Positions 1 to 6,260 of a stretch of 11,446 bases of DNA are shown here, in pieces. This stretch comes from Candidatus Parvarchaeota archaeon. Lineage in GTDB: Archaea; Nanobdellota; Nanobdellia; Parvarchaeales; Parvarchaeaceae. The position numbers were made by a program, and so were the translations under genes. Positions within the stretch are counted from its first letter, which is position 1. Every line of letters begins with the position of its first letter. The notes beneath the pieces are model-generated. The model searched no databases. It saw nothing but the letters and a program-made list of their open reading frames with translations, and was not told the DNA's origin. The stretch is from contig JAMDDW010000030.1 of the NCBI GenBank assembly GCA_023488405.1, positions 1 through 11,446 of the forward strand, written 5' to 3'.

Positions 1-192
1 AGCTTTCAGGATTCAACATACAAAACAAAAAAACGGTATTTAAAATTCGTCGATGCTATTGAAAAAAAAGTATCTGAAATGGGATACATTTCGTCTAGTT
101 TCTCTAATGAAGAACAGGAGATACGCACACTAAGATGGCTGGTCGGGTTTAATTTTGCCAGAGAAACTCTGCAAAATAAACAATGCCAGTAA
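1..192 (+). CDS. 3' end of an unidentified protein gene (partial)
   Basis: An open frame runs from the first base to a TAA at 190-192 and gives the last 63 residues of a protein that begins outside the window. The peptide is basic and looks like real coding sequence: it contains the stretch YLKFVDAIEKKVSEMGYISS, likely helical, and a later RTLRWLVGFNFARE segment. I do not recognise the family. The reverse strand is also open over the same interval, but its peptide is rich in Ser, Cys and Phe, as expected of an antisense shadow. The gene converges on tRNA-Lys 50 nt downstream. Confidence 0.5.
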   Translation, partial: SFQDSTYKTKKRYLKFVDAIEKKVSEMGYISSSFSNEEQEIRTLRWLVGFNFARETLQNKQCQ

Positions 193-241
193 AACATGTT
201 TAGTTTAGCCTTTTGATTTTATCAGAATAATCTATTAAGTA

Positions 242-316
242 TGGGCTCGACGGGATTTGAACCCGCAACCACTCGGTTAAAAGCCGAATGCTCTGACCTA
301 GTTGAGCTACGAGCCC
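242..316 (-). tRNA. tRNA-Lys (anticodon UUU)
   Basis: The reverse strand folds as a full cloverleaf. The acceptor stem is GGGCTCG (316-310) with CGAGCCC (249-243). The anticodon arm is CGGCT-TTTAA-CCG, with anticodon TTT. The T loop is TTCAAAT, closed by a stem with one G-U pair, and the discriminator is A at 242. No 3' CCA is encoded and no intron is present. A TATA-like ATATTTATAA on the minus strand (349-358) lies about 37 nt before the mature 5' end and is a plausible promoter. It sits inside the 3' end of the upstream 151-aa gene, which is on the same strand. Confidence 0.97.
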
Positions 317-348
317 TCAAAATAATACTATCTATTATGTTTTTTTGT

Positions 349-804
349 TTATAAATATGCAGTCCGTTTTTCAAGAACTACTTTTATCTTTTTCGTGTTT
401 TTCTTTATTTCTATGTAATCACTGTTTTCAAACCTTGAAGAGCAGATATGCAAATAGCCGTTTGAAGTTTTTATTGTAACAAATGGTGGGAAAGCATATG
501 AACCATCACCATTGTCATGCATGTAATCCATAGGCTCTATTTTTTCTTTTTCGCTTCCTTTGACCTTTATAATCACAGTATCGTTTGAATACTCGGTTTC
601 TTGCAATTTGAACTTCTCCTTGAAATGCGGCAGAACCAGATAAGTCTTTTTCGGAAAACGGCCGTAATCCATTAAAAAAGGGCTGACTCCAAGGAAATCA
701 ATAGGTTTACCGTAAAGTTCTTTTAACCCTTCAACTTCTATGTCTCTTTCTGCGGGTTTATCAATGTTTCTAGGATTAATTAGACTTTCTAGTTTTTCTC
801 CCAT
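349..804 (-). CDS. Hypothetical 151-aa soluble protein
   Basis: I do not recognise this family. The protein has no signal peptide or membrane segment. The N-terminal 35 residues are charged and probably helical. A middle part contains DFLGVSPFLMDYGRFPKK. The remainder alternates hydrophobic and charged residues in a beta-rich pattern (TVIIKVKG, PPFVTIKTSNGYLHICSS, KIKVVLEK), suggesting a small beta-sandwich or barrel. Start choice: the ATG at 804 is followed by a sensible protein and preceded at about -25 to -33 by a TATA-like stretch (TTAAATTTATAG on the minus strand), consistent with a leaderless message. tRNA-Lys lies 33 nt downstream on the same strand, so read-through transcription of both is possible. 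Confidence 0.72.
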   Translation of the reverse strand: MGEKLESLINPRNIDKPAERDIEVEGLKELYGKPIDFLGVSPFLMDYGRFPKKTYLVLPHFKEKFKLQETEYSNDTVIIKVKGSEKEKIEPMDYMHDNGDGSYAFPPFVTIKTSNGYLHICSSRFENSDYIEIKKNTKKIKVVLEKRTAYL

Positions 805-1161
805 ATCTACCTTTTGAATACTATAAATTTAACTCTTTTTATTTGCGTTGAAATATTTAAATACAAGTTAATATCTCCTTTTAAAAAGGGCTGAAACATA
901 CAAAGAAGGAAATAGTTTGGATGAATTATTGAATGCAATAATCAATATACCAAAAGGGGATATTCAACTTATTAAAAATGGATCTATCTCAGAATATATA
1001 TATAATAAGTGGTAACTCTAATGACATAAAAATTAATAATATGGAATTTTATCAAAGAGGGCGATTTTAATAAATGGCAGGGTATATTCGATGCTTGAAG
1101 AAAAGGCAGTATATAAAGCTTTTATACTGTTAAATTCTTAGAATACTATTCTTTAAAATAT
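805..1161. other. Spacer between divergent genes, with weak coding-remnant signals
   Basis: This 357-nt stretch separates the minus-strand 151-aa gene from spt5. A plus-strand frame from 872 to the TAA at 1013-1015 has no start codon but reads as a plausible peptide, with LDELLNAIINIPKGDIQLI in its centre and EYIYNKW at its end. Between about 1040 and 1140 two further frames give short plausible peptides ending in WQGIFDA and in YKAFILLNS. A TATA-like AATATTTAAATAC lies at 851-863. The most economical reading is a small gene decayed past recognition, but random AT-rich sequence can look similar. The last 55 nt hold the spt5 promoter. Confidence 0.3.
1107..1129 (+). promoter_or_regulatory. Palindromic TATA region of the spt5 operon
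   Basis: A TATA-like TATATAAAG lies about 50 nt before the spt5 ATG and would place the transcript start near 1137, a leader of about 25 nt. The box is embedded in a near-perfect palindrome: CAGTATA (1107-1113), one unpaired T, then AAAG directly followed by CTTT and TATACTG (1123-1129). Eleven base pairs with a single bulge over a TATA box could be an operator. AT-rich promoters also form palindromes by chance. Confidence 0.4.
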
Positions 1162-1638
1162 ATGGAAGCTACTGAGAATAATGAAGAATCGCATTTCTTC
1201 ATAATTAGGGTTACGATAGGAAGAGAGATGCAAGCCTTGGATAGGCTGGAATCGCAGCTTGTAAGGGTTAAGGGCATCTATTCTGTGATAAAGCCGTATT
1301 CGTTGAAAGGTTACTTAATAGTGGAAGCGGATTCTAGAGACAGCGTATCAAATTTGATATACAACATAAAGCACATCCGTGGAATAATGAACAAAGAACT
1401 GTCAAAAGACGAAGCATTAAAAACAATAGAGAAGAAAAAACAGAAAATAGACATAAATATAGGGGATGTAGTAAAAGTCCTTTCAGGTCCGTTCAAGGGA
1501 GAGACAGCAACTGTTAAGGCCGTAAACAAGGAAAAGGAAGAATTAACAGTAATGTTTTTAGAGTCAGCAGTTCCTATAAATGTTAATATTAAAATATCAG
1601 ATGTGTCTACAATAAAAAGCGAAGGAGAAAACAAATGA
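1162..1638 (+). CDS. spt5: Transcription elongation factor Spt5 (NusG homologue)
   Basis: Archaeal Spt5 binds the RNA polymerase clamp across the DNA channel, together with Spt4, and raises elongation processivity. The 158-residue protein has the family's usual two-part layout. An NGN domain covers about residues 10-85, with FFIIRVTIGREMQALDRLES at its start and the typical GYLIVEAD beta strand. A KOW domain covers about 95-150, starting INIGDVVKVLSGPFKGETATV. The first ten residues are an acidic extension. The ATG at 1162 fits the promoter spacing and no Shine-Dalgarno is visible. The stop overlaps the next start as ATGA, so spt5 and rpl11 are probably co-transcribed and translationally coupled. 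The secE gene that often precedes spt5 in archaea is not seen here. Confidence 0.95.
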   Translation: MEATENNEESHFFIIRVTIGREMQALDRLESQLVRVKGIYSVIKPYSLKGYLIVEADSRDSVSNLIYNIKHIRGIMNKELSKDEALKTIEKKKQKIDINIGDVVKVLSGPFKGETATVKAVNKEKEELTVMFLESAVPINVNIKISDVSTIKSEGENK

Positions 1639-2075
1639 AAACTAAAGTAAAGATTGTAGTGGAAGGAGGAAAGGCTACGCCTGCTCCACCTTTGGGACCG
1701 CAGCTTACAATGCTGGGTTTGAAACCACCAGAGGTAGTCAAGAAAATTAATGATAAAACAAAGGATTTTGCGGGGATGAAAGTGCCCGTAGAAATAGAGA
1801 TAGACAAAGCAACAAAGGAATATGAGTTAAATGTATTGATGCCCTCCGTTTCGCAGCTGCTTATAAAAGAGGCTGGTTTGGAAAAAGGTTTCGGCGACAG
1901 GAAGGACTCCGCTTCTATATCATTTGAAAAAGTGAAGAAAATAGCAAAGGACCATTCACAGTATTCATTGGCAAAGACGGAACAAGGTTTAATAAATGAA
2001 GTTTTAGGTTCATGTTTAAGCCTTGGCTTAAAGGTTGACGGAAAGGATCCAAGAGAATTGATAAAGAAGGTGTAA
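1635..2075 (+). CDS. rpl11: Large ribosomal subunit protein L11 (uL11)
   Basis: uL11 binds the GTPase-associated region of large-subunit rRNA at the base of the stalk and takes part in translation-factor binding. The N-terminal domain (about residues 1-65) carries the hallmark GGKATPAPPLGPQL motif. The C-terminal RNA-binding domain (about 70-146) includes PSVSQLLIKEAGLEKGFGD and the closing GLKVDGKDPRELI. At 146 residues it is slightly shorter than many archaeal versions, which carry a longer C-terminal tail. The start overlaps the spt5 stop by 4 nt. In most archaea rpl11 is followed by rpl1 and the stalk proteins, but here a DedA-type membrane protein begins one base after the stop, so the ribosomal cluster is interrupted. 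Confidence 0.97.
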   Translation: MKTKVKIVVEGGKATPAPPLGPQLTMLGLKPPEVVKKINDKTKDFAGMKVPVEIEIDKATKEYELNVLMPSVSQLLIKEAGLEKGFGDRKDSASISFEKVKKIAKDHSQYSLAKTEQGLINEVLGSCLSLGLKVDGKDPRELIKKV

Positions 2076-2076
2076 A

Positions 2077-2697
2077 ATGATTTTTGGTTTGGACCAGATA
2101 CTTGCTTTTTTAGAGAGCAATAGCTATTCTGCTATTTTTGTACTGATGTTTCTGGAATCGGTTATACTGCCAATACCTAGCGAGGTAGTGCTTCCGTTTA
2201 CCGGCTTTCTAATTGCAATAGGGAAAATCAATCCCTACCTAGGGTTTAGCGATGCAGTAATAGCTTCTATACTCGGCAGCTTAGTGGGTTTTCTTCTTGG
2301 CTATTTTCTCGGAATAGAAATATTTATGAGGTACTCCAAAAAGCTCGGCTTTAAAGACTTAGAGTATGAAAAAGGCATAAATTGGATAAAAAAATATGGT
2401 GATTATTTTGCTTTCTTCACAAAGCTTTTGCCTGCAATCCGTTCTATAGCAGGCATTATCTGTGGTGCCTTTAAGATGGACATAAAAAAGTTCATAGCTT
2501 ATTCTTCAGCAGGCGTTTTGATTTGGTCAGGTTTTCTTGTCTACACAGGTTATTACCTTTCTAATAATTGGGAAGCAATAGCAAATATCTTTGAAAAAGC
2601 AGGGGTTTACGTTGCAGTAATATTCGTCCTTTTCTTCTTGTTTTATATCTTCAGAAATAAAATAGCTTCAATTTTAAGGATGAATAAGAAGAAATAA
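2077..2697 (+). CDS. DedA-family (SNARE-associated/VTT domain) membrane protein
   Basis: DedA/VTT proteins are integral membrane proteins linked to lipid scrambling or flipping of isoprenoid-phosphate carriers and to membrane homeostasis. The substrate cannot be read from sequence. Family signatures are clear: an N-terminal FLESVILPIPSEVVLPFTGF (E27, PIPSE to E36), a glycine-rich helix GSLVGFLLGYFLG (about 67-79), and FFTKLLPAIRSIAGIICGAF (about 113-132) with R122. The first Arg of the usual F-x-x-R-x-x-P-x-x-R motif is replaced by Lys116. A final hydrophobic helix (about 170-190) precedes a basic tail, RNKIASILRMNKKK. Length 206 is typical. It starts one base after rpl11 ends, indicating an operon. 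A lipid-carrier role would fit a cell with surface glycans, but that is inference. Confidence 0.92.
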   Translation: MIFGLDQILAFLESNSYSAIFVLMFLESVILPIPSEVVLPFTGFLIAIGKINPYLGFSDAVIASILGSLVGFLLGYFLGIEIFMRYSKKLGFKDLEYEKGINWIKKYGDYFAFFTKLLPAIRSIAGIICGAFKMDIKKFIAYSSAGVLIWSGFLVYTGYYLSNNWEAIANIFEKAGVYVAVIFVLFFLFYIFRNKIASILRMNKKK

Positions 2698-2946
2698 TAG
2701 GATATATAAATTTTCAGGATTTCAAAAAAGTTGATATAAGGACCGGTAAGATAATAAGCGTAGAAGACCTTCCGAATGCAAAAAAGCCGGCTTATAAGCT
2801 AAGGATAGATTTCGGGGAAATGGGAATAAAAAGAAACAGTGCGCAGATTACTAAGCTGTAAAGGAACGAAGATTTAATTGGAAAGCAGATTTTATAAGCA
2901 AATAAGAGAGTCAGATCCCGACAAAAAATTTGCGGTTATAAAATAG
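2697..2946 (+). pseudogene. csaA: Decayed csaA (tRNA-binding domain protein)
   Basis: One frame from 2697 reads INFQDFKKVDIRTGKIIS, then PNAKKPAYKLRIDFGEMGIK, then RNSAQITKL: the unmistakable N-terminal two thirds of a CsaA-type OB-fold tRNA-binding protein. A TAA at 2859-2861 interrupts it where the family often has Tyr. Reading continues in the same frame with RNEDLIGKQIL, as in the family, and meets a second TAA at 2895-2897. The following 50 nt give only a short peptide in another frame (DPDKKFAVIK, TAG at 2944-2946), and most of the C-terminal part (about 35 residues) is missing. No ATG precedes the domain; ATA occurs where the start is expected. Lost start, two stops and a deletion show a dead gene. 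It lies directly behind the spt5-rpl11-dedA unit and may once have belonged to it. Confidence 0.87.
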
Positions 2947-2988
2947 AAATAAATTGATAGATATTAATAAATTTTGCAACATTATAAG

Positions 2989-3003
2989 TTTATCTGAGAT
3001 AAA
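2989..3003. repeat. 15-bp perfect palindrome upstream of tRNA-Cys
   Basis: TTTATCT (2989-2995), one G, then AGATAAA (2997-3003). It ends 19 nt before the mature 5' end of tRNA-Cys and overlaps the region where the tRNA promoter should lie (a TATA-like ATTATAAGTT is at 2981-2990). It may be an operator or chance. A 14-of-15 match occurs at 4752-4766 with no obvious gene start next to it. Confidence 0.3.
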
Positions 3004-3022
3004 TTGTTTATATAAGCTGTAT

Positions 3023-3131
3023 GGTGAGCTGACAGAGCGGCTATGTATTCGTCTGCAAATGACAAATGCTGTCTAGCATTGTGAAATATGGCCGTTAACG
3101 AAGTAGGCGCGTTCAACTCGCGCGCTCACCT
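3023..3131 (+). tRNA. tRNA-Cys (anticodon GCA), intron-containing
   Basis: The acceptor stem is GGTGAGC (3023-3029) with GCTCACC (3124-3130). The D arm is 3032-3046, the anticodon stem TTCGT (3048-3052) with ACGAA (3098-3102), and the T arm GCGCG-TTCAACT-CGCGC (3107-3123). The anticodon is GCA at 3055-3057. The discriminator is T at 3131, the U73 identity element of tRNA-Cys. The mature tRNA is 71 nt once the 38-nt intron at 3059-3096 is removed. Position 48 is G (3106) opposite G15 (3037), so the Levitt pair would be G15-G48, the unusual pair known from E. coli tRNA-Cys. CCA is not encoded. The matching synthetase gene, cysS, is in the same window. Confidence 0.95.
3059..3096 (+). other. Archaeal tRNA intron in tRNA-Cys, position 37/38
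   Basis: The 38-nt insertion lies between A37 (3058) and A38 (3097). The predicted splice sites sit in two three-base bulges, AA|A (3057-3059) and TT|A (3095-3097), separated by a central helix CTGC (3053-3056) with GCCG (3091-3094) that has one U-C mismatch. The anticodon stem forms the outer helix. The intron-side helix is weak (two G-U pairs), so the bulge-helix-bulge motif is relaxed. Inside the intron AATGCT (3065-3070) and AGCATT (3075-3080) form a hairpin. Removal is expected to need the archaeal splicing endonuclease. Confidence 0.85.
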
Positions 3132-3142
3132 TCAAATTTAAA

Positions 3143-3151
3143 ATATTTATA
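3143..3151 (+). promoter_or_regulatory. TATA box for the 29-aa small ORF
   Basis: ATATTTATA, preceded by an A/T run, is centred about 29 nt before the ATG at 3176. This is the spacing expected for a leaderless archaeal transcript. It lies just behind tRNA-Cys and has no other obvious gene to serve. Confidence 0.45.
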
Positions 3152-3175
3152 TGATGGGCGTATTAAGGCAAAACT

Positions 3176-3265
3176 ATGGACAAAGAAGAAAAGATAATAG
3201 AACAGGAAGCTGAAAAGAATTCAGACGAAGTTCTAAAGGAATACTACGGGAATGAAGGCAATTGA
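3176..3265 (+). CDS. Putative 29-aa acidic small protein
   Basis: ATG at 3176 to TGA at 3263-3265 encodes a very acidic, probably helical peptide that begins MDKEEKIIEQEAEKNSDEV and ends in YYGNEGN. Support comes from an archaeal TATA box at leaderless spacing, amino-acid composition typical of real short helical proteins, and a T-rich stretch straight after the stop (3264-3288, several runs of five or six T) that would end transcription. It converges on deoC, with only 4 nt between the two stop codons. An alternative ATG at 3151 in another frame gives a less convincing 19-residue peptide and overlaps the TATA box. The function is unknown; proof of expression is lacking. Confidence 0.5.
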   Translation: MDKEEKIIEQEAEKNSDEVLKEYYGNEGN

Positions 3266-3269
3266 TTTT

Positions 3270-4019
3270 TTAATTTGTTTTTAATTTTTCTAGCTCTTCA
3301 TATAGCTTTTTGGTTCCGCTCATTCCCAACCTGAATTCCTTAGGGTCTAACTGTTTCTCAGATGCTTTCAACAAATTTAAAACCTGCTCGTATAAACGTA
3401 TCCCTCCCGAAGCCTTTATTCCAGTCTTTGAGCCTAGTCTTTTTATCGTCTCGGCCATTAATTTGACGTTTTCGGCGTCTGCGCCTATCTTATTGCCGAG
3501 TGAAGAGGCGTATTCGGGATCAGCAAATCCCGTGTTTGTCTTTATAAAATCTGCTTTTGAACCACATACTATCTCATAGAGTTTTTCCTTTTCCTCTTTT
3601 GTAAGGTAAGCATCTTCTACAATGAATTTTATAACAATGTTGTTTTGATGTGCTGTATCAACAAGCTTATTTACATCCTTTTGAACCGCATTGAACTTTT
3701 TCGATTTAACATAACCCATTTGGATGACAAAATCAACTTCATTTACGTCTTTGGCTAGAGATTTTAATATCTTTATCCTCGCATTTGTTGCCAGCACTCC
3801 CATCGGGAAATCAGCAGTAACTGTTATCTTAAGAGGGTAATTCTTCTTTGTTATGTATCTCTTAGCGGTCTTCGCAAACAAAGGCTGTATGCAAACGCCG
3901 TATGTTTTTAATTCAGCAGCTTCATCTATTAGCTTTTTTATTTCCTTCTCCTTTGCATAAGGTTTAAGCAACGTGTGGTCAACCACGTTCATTATTTTTT
4001 CTATATCGGTTTTTTCCAT
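3270..4019 (-). CDS. deoC: Deoxyribose-phosphate aldolase
   Basis: The enzyme reversibly cleaves 2-deoxyribose 5-phosphate into glyceraldehyde 3-phosphate and acetaldehyde, feeding nucleoside sugars into central metabolism. The 249-residue class I aldolase shows the family landmarks in order: VDHTLLKP near residue 13, EVDFVIQMG with D96, ADFIKTNTGFA with the Schiff-base lysine K160, and GIKASGGIR with K202, the second active-site lysine. Length and motif spacing are normal, so it should be active. On the minus strand a TTAAAT box about 28 nt before the ATG suggests a leaderless message. The displaced end of cysS lies 104 nt upstream, so deoC probably once followed cysS directly. Confidence 0.96.
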   Translation of the reverse strand: MEKTDIEKIMNVVDHTLLKPYAKEKEIKKLIDEAAELKTYGVCIQPLFAKTAKRYITKKNYPLKITVTADFPMGVLATNARIKILKSLAKDVNEVDFVIQMGYVKSKKFNAVQKDVNKLVDTAHQNNIVIKFIVEDAYLTKEEKEKLYEIVCGSKADFIKTNTGFADPEYASSLGNKIGADAENVKLMAETIKRLGSKTGIKASGGIRLYEQVLNLLKASEKQLDPKEFRLGMSGTKKLYEELEKLKTN

Positions 4020-4123
4020 GTGGTTTATACAATTTTTAAGGATTTAAGTTTTTAACTTATACTTTAGCCAGAAAACAGTTACCACTTACAACGTCCTTTA
4101 ATTTGATAAAATCACCCGAAAGT

Positions 4124-4274
4124 TTAATCCAAGTACTTTTTTGTTATTACAAACGTATTCGGTAAATCAGCAATGAAATAGCCATTCTCGCTTATCTTTT
4201 CACGCAATAAATCTGCTTCTACGAACTGTTTTTGCTTTTTCTTCTGTTCTCTTTCCTCTGCCAAAGCAATTATT
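4124..4274 (-). repeat. Displaced copy of the cysS 3' end (151 bp)
   Basis: This segment matches 6501-6651 at a constant offset of 2,377 with five differences (4125, 4130, 4132, 4139, 4239), so 146 of 151 bases agree. The stretch 4140-4238 is identical over 99 bp. Read on the minus strand it encodes the last 49 residues of CysRS plus a stop. Four differences are silent (two in one Leu codon, one in a Lys codon, TAA for TGA); the fifth changes Arg to Lys. Similarity begins exactly at the stop codon and ends at 4274. There is no start codon, so it is a non-functional gene end. Confidence 0.95.
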
Positions 4275-4678
4275 CCTACTCTAAAGTTTTATTTGAATAA
4301 TCTGGTACATTTACAATGGATTGTGCTCAGATACTTTATAAGAATAGAAAACGCACTTAGAATATTAGTAGTTGAGAAATTAAGAGAAAAAGTCGAAGAG
4401 GATGAGTACTTAACTAAACTATAGGCTAGGCGCAATTTACAATTAGGTGAGGGTCTGACTTTGGAAAACTGTCTGATACAGATAGAAAAGAATAATGAAT
4501 TATTTCGGGAACGGCTATGTTGGGATGAAACAATATACAAAAATTTATTGGAGATTTATCTCAACTAATAGCCTATAGAAATAAAATATACCCTGGTAGA
4601 GAGACTGTTACAAATATTTACGGCGATGATTTACCTTCTATTATAAATTTCTTAAAAAGTAAACTATCCGTAAGTTAA
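4275..4678 (+). pseudogene. Broken HEPN-like gene (Abi/Swt1-type candidate)
   Basis: Two plus-strand frames join into one coherent protein. The first, from the repeat boundary, includes IENALRILVVEKLREKVEED, meets TAG at 4422-4424, and continues in the same frame with LTLENCLIQIEKNNELFRER. Near 4550 the reading shifts and goes on as LSQLIAYRNKIYPGRETV and LPSIINFLKSKL to TAA at 4676-4678. The helical character, the early ENALR...L segment and the late RNKIYPGRE resemble HEPN-domain proteins, where an R-x4-6-H motif (often RNxxxH) forms an RNase site. Here the His position holds Pro. The N-terminus is cut off at the cysS repeat. Decay is certain from the stop and frameshift; the family call is tentative. 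Confidence 0.6.
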
Positions 4679-4710
4679 ATTATTGTTGGATCTAGTGTCT
4701 TTGTCTATAA

Positions 4711-4863
4711 TGTCGAGTTTTTGTTTATAAAGTCAATTGGGTTAGTCTCGTTTTATTTGAGATAAACCTTGCCAAACCAAATTTCGAAATACGAGTTAGA
4801 CCGGCTAAATTTGAACCAGATTTATTCTATGTAAATAAATTTATGAAACTTATCGAGAAATAA
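4711..4863 (+). pseudogene. Short coding remnant, unidentified
   Basis: An open frame of 50 codons between two stops, without a start codon, reads as a plausible protein end: NLAKPNFEIRVRPAKFEP followed by DLFYVNKFMKLIEK and TAA at 4861-4863. It follows the broken HEPN-like gene by about 30 nt and may be part of the same inserted block. I do not recognise it. The remaining 84 nt to the ATPase stop hold nothing I can identify. Confidence 0.35.
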
Positions 4864-4947
4864 CTATTCTTATTTAAAGATGTTTTTAATTTCTTCGTAA
4901 CCATAAAAATTTTTAGTTATATTTTAGATATGATCTAGTGCAGAACT

Positions 4948-6237
4948 TCAAATGCTAAGGAGCCATTTCCACAGAGGGATGAATTTAATCTTTTTGCCTT
5001 TTACTGTTTCCACTGTTTCATAGTCCCAGGTTATGACTAAAAGGTCATTGCACTTAAGCTTTACGGCCCCGTTTAATAAATTTTCTGTTTCTCTCTTCTT
5101 TATTTCATCTTTACTCGATGCATATGTGACTTGTATTAGATTTGAAACCTTATTTTTTTCTACTTTAACAAAATCTATTTCATAACTGACATCGCTATAA
5201 TACAGCCTATCATTCTGCGTGTTTCTACGCTTTAATTCTATAAACACTGCATTTTCCATCACCCTTCCTATTTCGGCTTTAAGATTTAACATCGTAGACG
5301 CTATCCCCCAGTCGTTTAAATAGGTCTTTGGTATGCTTAGTTCAGATTTCTTGCTAGAAAAATTGAACTTCTTCAATTGAAACGAAAAATATGCATCCTC
5401 CAATAAGGAAACATAAGAATAAAGTGTTTTTTTGCTTACTTTCTGCCCGCTGCCTTTCAGAGCTTTATACATACTGTGTATTGATGCTTGTTTCGAAAAG
5501 GAAGTTATCAGCGATTTTATTACAAATCTAATTACACTTATATTTTTTATTCCAAATCTTTCCACTATATCCTTGAAGATTATCAAGTCAATATAATCAT
5601 TATAGAATTTTGATGAAATTTGTGGGTTTATTGCAACGTCTGGAAGGCTTCCTGTAACCAAATACATTGATAACTCATGCAGTATCTTATTTTTCATAGA
5701 ACTTGACAAGGGCGTTTTTTTATCATAAGTAGTTCCCTTAAAAAATAAATATTCTTTAAATGACAAAGGATAAACAAAGTAGGTTAATGTTCTGCCTCTT
5801 AAAGCTGATGCTATTTCTTTGCTTAGAAGTTTTGACGAAGAGCCAGTTATTATTATTTTAAAGAGCTGCTTTTCGTGTAATGAATAAATGGCTTTTTCCC
5901 AACCATCCACTACTTGCGGCTCATCCACATATACAAAAGAGGGCATTACCCCATATATCTGCTGGTGCACATTTAAGGCATCAAATATGTCTTTGTTCTT
6001 AAAGCCATCAAGATCTACGTCTTCCAAGTTCAAGTACAAAAAGTCCGAATCCTTTAATTTTAGCTTATTTAACAAAAAGTCTAGTACACTATATGTTTTA
6101 CCAGTTCTTCTAGCACCAACTATTACCGTTACAAATTGCTTTGAAACTTCAAAATTTGTCTGTCTCTCTTTAACTGTAAGCAATCTTACTTCCTCTTTCT
6201 TATTTATAAGATACTGCTCAATCAATCCGCGTTCCAT
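4948..6237 (-). CDS. AAA+ family ATPase with C-terminal DUF4143-type nuclease-like domain
   Basis: The 429-residue protein belongs to the common archaeal AAA_14/DUF4143 class. Visible in order: Walker A GARRTGKT (41-48); Walker B FVYVDEPQ (101-108); a sensor strand IIITGSSSKLL (about 128-138), followed by the family's ALRGRTLTYFVYPLSFKEY; then VTGSLPDV (near 193). The C-terminal part contains GRVMENAVFIELKRR and, near 355-375, EIDFVKV...LIQVTYA, resembling a PD-(D/E)xK-type core in which the last catalytic position is not a clear Lys. The cellular role of these proteins is not settled; they are scattered, horizontally mobile and often found in variable loci. All motifs are intact, so this is the one gene in the inserted block that looks functional. 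Overlapping inverted repeats cover its promoter. Confidence 0.93.
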   Translation of the reverse strand: MERGLIEQYLINKKEEVRLLTVKERQTNFEVSKQFVTVIVGARRTGKTYSVLDFLLNKLKLKDSDFLYLNLEDVDLDGFKNKDIFDALNVHQQIYGVMPSFVYVDEPQVVDGWEKAIYSLHEKQLFKIIITGSSSKLLSKEIASALRGRTLTYFVYPLSFKEYLFFKGTTYDKKTPLSSSMKNKILHELSMYLVTGSLPDVAINPQISSKFYNDYIDLIIFKDIVERFGIKNISVIRFVIKSLITSFSKQASIHSMYKALKGSGQKVSKKTLYSYVSLLEDAYFSFQLKKFNFSSKKSELSIPKTYLNDWGIASTMLNLKAEIGRVMENAVFIELKRRNTQNDRLYYSDVSYEIDFVKVEKNKVSNLIQVTYASSKDEIKKRETENLLNGAVKLKCNDLLVITWDYETVETVKGKKIKFIPLWKWLLSI

Positions 6238-6260
6238 ATTAAATAAAGAAATACTAACTT

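Noticed and set aside
6..197. Minus-strand 63-codon frame
   Set aside because: Lies opposite the better plus-strand gene end at 1-192; its Ser/Cys/Phe-rich peptide is typical of antisense frames.
4289..4540. Minus-strand 83-codon frame
   Set aside because: Antisense to the broken HEPN-like gene; composition is that of a shadow frame.
4551..4562. GAGATTTATCTC palindrome
   Set aside because: Short, inside broken coding sequence, and likely by chance in AT-rich DNA.
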